In this document: in pieces, positions 63,098 to 64,000 of the stretch
How positions within the stretch are numbered: the first letter of the stretch is position 1
Layout: the number at the start of each line of letters is the position of its first letter
Notes under the pieces: model-generated
Databases searched by the model: none
What the model was told of the DNA's origin: nothing
What the model saw: the letters and a program-made list of their open reading frames with translations, nothing else
DNA from: CAVZCK01 sp963798805
Lineage (GTDB): Bacteria > Pseudomonadota > Alphaproteobacteria > Rhizobiales > Rhodomicrobiaceae
Length of the DNA: 64,000 nucleotides
Reading direction: 5' to 3'
Assembly: GCA_963798805.1 (NCBI GenBank)
Contig: CAWCVC010000010.1
Location: 248,001-312,000 of the forward strand
Made by a program: the position numbers and the translations under genes

Positions 63098-63676
63098 CGG
63101 ACGGCCGCGCAGCCCGCACTGCCTGCGGATGTCTGGACCGCCTCGAGGCGAAGTCATGCGAGCCACTGGATTAAGCAACGGTCATCTGCCGTTTGCTGCG
63201 AATGTCCGCCGTCGAATGTCATGCACTCACGATTGTGCCGATTGGCGTGATGGCTCATGGCCCTTGGCCTTTCGTTGCGCCCGCCAATCACGAAGACGCG
63301 CTCCCCTTGCGGCGTATTCGATTTGAAGATCGCGATCGCATCGCCGCGCGAGAAAATCGATTTGATTGGTCCAGAGATGCACCTTCCAAAATAGGCGCGC
63401 CGTTTCGATGCGACGCTGACTGACATCACGTTTCATCGTCCGTGCGAACGCCGTTTGGTCAGGTGAAGAGCCGAGCGCGCGGCGATGCTCTGCCGCGACG
63501 CGGCACGTGTCGAGCGCCTGTATTCGGAGAGGCTGTAGAGGAACGATTTTATAACGGCGCGCCGCTAGGCGGGACCGCCGCAAGCAATGAACCAACCCAG
63601 AGAGAGTCAATGCGCACCAGTCATCTCCTTGCATTCGATTCACACCGAAAGGACGACATCCTTTCCGTCCCCTCTG
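63098..63676. other. Unassigned island stretch between the hlyD and phosphotransferase remnants
   Basis: Several frames of 60 to 140 codons cross each other on both strands, none with recognisable domains. The minus-strand frame with KRDVSQRRIETARLFWKVHL (about 63320-63435) has some coding look but no start or family. I call nothing here. Confidence 0.4.
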
Positions 63677-64000
63677 CTACCGCGGATGCAGGCGATATCT
63701 CACGAGAAATGCGATCGAGCAGATCTCATGCAATTGAACCAAGGGTGGAATGGCCGCGACATCGGCATCGGATAGAGGCGACAGTGACGCGTAGGCATTG
63801 AGCAGTAGCCTGACCAGGGCAGGAAATTCCGGCTGATTGGCATGCCATAGCCACGCGATCTGGGGGACAAGATCAGCGATCAGGGGGCCATCAAAGCAGC
63901 CGTCGAAATCGAAGAATGTCGTTCTCGGCCCGGAGAGGTGCACTTGCCGCACCACGCATCGCCGTGACAGAAACCTCTGCGCAGGGCGGAGGGCCCACTC
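63677..64000 (-). pseudogene. Phosphotransferase (APH/choline kinase-like) remnant, cut by the window edge
   Basis: On the minus strand GFCHGDAW (the Brenner-type catalytic motif HGD) is followed, one base out of frame, by VHLSGPRTTFFDFDGCFDGP (with the DFD metal motif) and the C-terminal half DLVPQIAWLWHANQPEFPAL to VRYRLHP. So the gene is frameshifted at about 63955, right between the two active-site motifs. Enzymes of this fold phosphorylate aminoglycosides, choline, homoserine or other small alcohols; the substrate cannot be told. The 5' part lies beyond the window. Confidence 0.7.

Larger units (their letters stand above)
57528..64000. mobile_element. Left part of a decayed genomic island integrated at guaA
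   Basis: From the guaA stop to the window end every coding trace except the IS transposase is broken: a P4-type integrase split by an IS, an IS110 fossil, and frameshifted SRPBCC, hlyD and phosphotransferase genes. The preceding 57 kb show mostly intact genes. I could not find a second copy of the guaA 3' end, so the right boundary must lie outside the window. None of the CTAG hairpins of the core region occurs here as far as I can see. Confidence 0.65.

Noticed and set aside
62453..63250. Plus-strand ORF of 265 codons as a separate HlyD gene
   Set aside because: Only about 55 residues are HlyD-like, namely the inverted segment. The rest is shadow of the minus-strand hlyD remnant.

Overview
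The window is GC-rich chromosomal DNA of an alphaproteobacterium, most likely of the order Hyphomicrobiales (Rhizobiales). The grounds are the gene order ubiB-ubiE-mutM-enoyl-CoA hydratase-rpsT-dnaA-dnaN-recF-gyrB, a CcrM (GANTC) methyltransferase, an ArsR-methyltransferase fusion next to metF and metH, an Usg protein, an intracellular PHB depolymerase, and dispersed GGAAAAGTGG/CCGGTTTTCC palindromes typical of that order. I cannot name a genus.

Layout. 1-7.2 kb: 5' end of a threonylcarbamoyl-AMP synthase gene, then acyl-CoA dehydrogenase, SDR, histone-deacetylase-like amidohydrolase, xseB, dxs and a SET-domain protein. 7.9-16 kb: phaZ, a duplicated-domain secreted protein, a GNAT acetyltransferase, a frameshifted M3 oligopeptidase and tex. 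16-22.5 kb: tRNA-Arg(CCG) with a nuclease-gene fragment right behind it, RNase P RNA on the minus strand, a zinc-ribbon protein, ccrM, the ArsR-methyltransferase/metF/split-metH methionine block and a histone-H1-like Lys/Ala-rich protein. 22.8-37.5 kb: ubiquinone genes, mutM, enoyl-CoA hydratase, a sugar-nucleotide epimerase, rpsT and the replication-initiation block dnaA-dnaN-recF-gyrB. 37.7-49.4 kb: two glycosyltransferases, 2OG-Fe(II) oxygenase, usg, DSP phosphatase, GTPase, rhodanese, acyl-CoA carboxylase beta subunit, MHYT protein, M15 peptidase and a YCII protein. 49.5-57.5 kb: ppx, rlmE, guaB, a MAPEG protein, an RsmB-like rRNA methyltransferase and guaA.

From the 3' end of guaA to the window end the DNA changes character. 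It holds a P4-type integrase gene split by an ISAzo13-like insertion sequence, an IS110 fossil, and broken SRPBCC, HlyD/EmrA and phosphotransferase genes. This looks like the decaying left part of a genomic island integrated at guaA. Inside the hlyD pseudogene a segment of about 165 bp has been inverted, leaving the reading frame open.

The most unusual signal runs through the core region: a family of roughly 70-130 bp hairpin elements, nearly all bounded by CTAG (CTAGTG...CACTAG). They share their ends but differ in their stems. Several abut and share one CTAG. The TAG of a terminal CTAG is the stop codon of four neighbouring genes (xseB, rlmE, the MAPEG gene and the GNAT gene), and in the enoyl-CoA hydratase gene the stop lies in a degenerate TTAG end. 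Two copies at 44.9 and 51.7 kb are near-identical and in opposite orientation. I see no copy in the guaA island.
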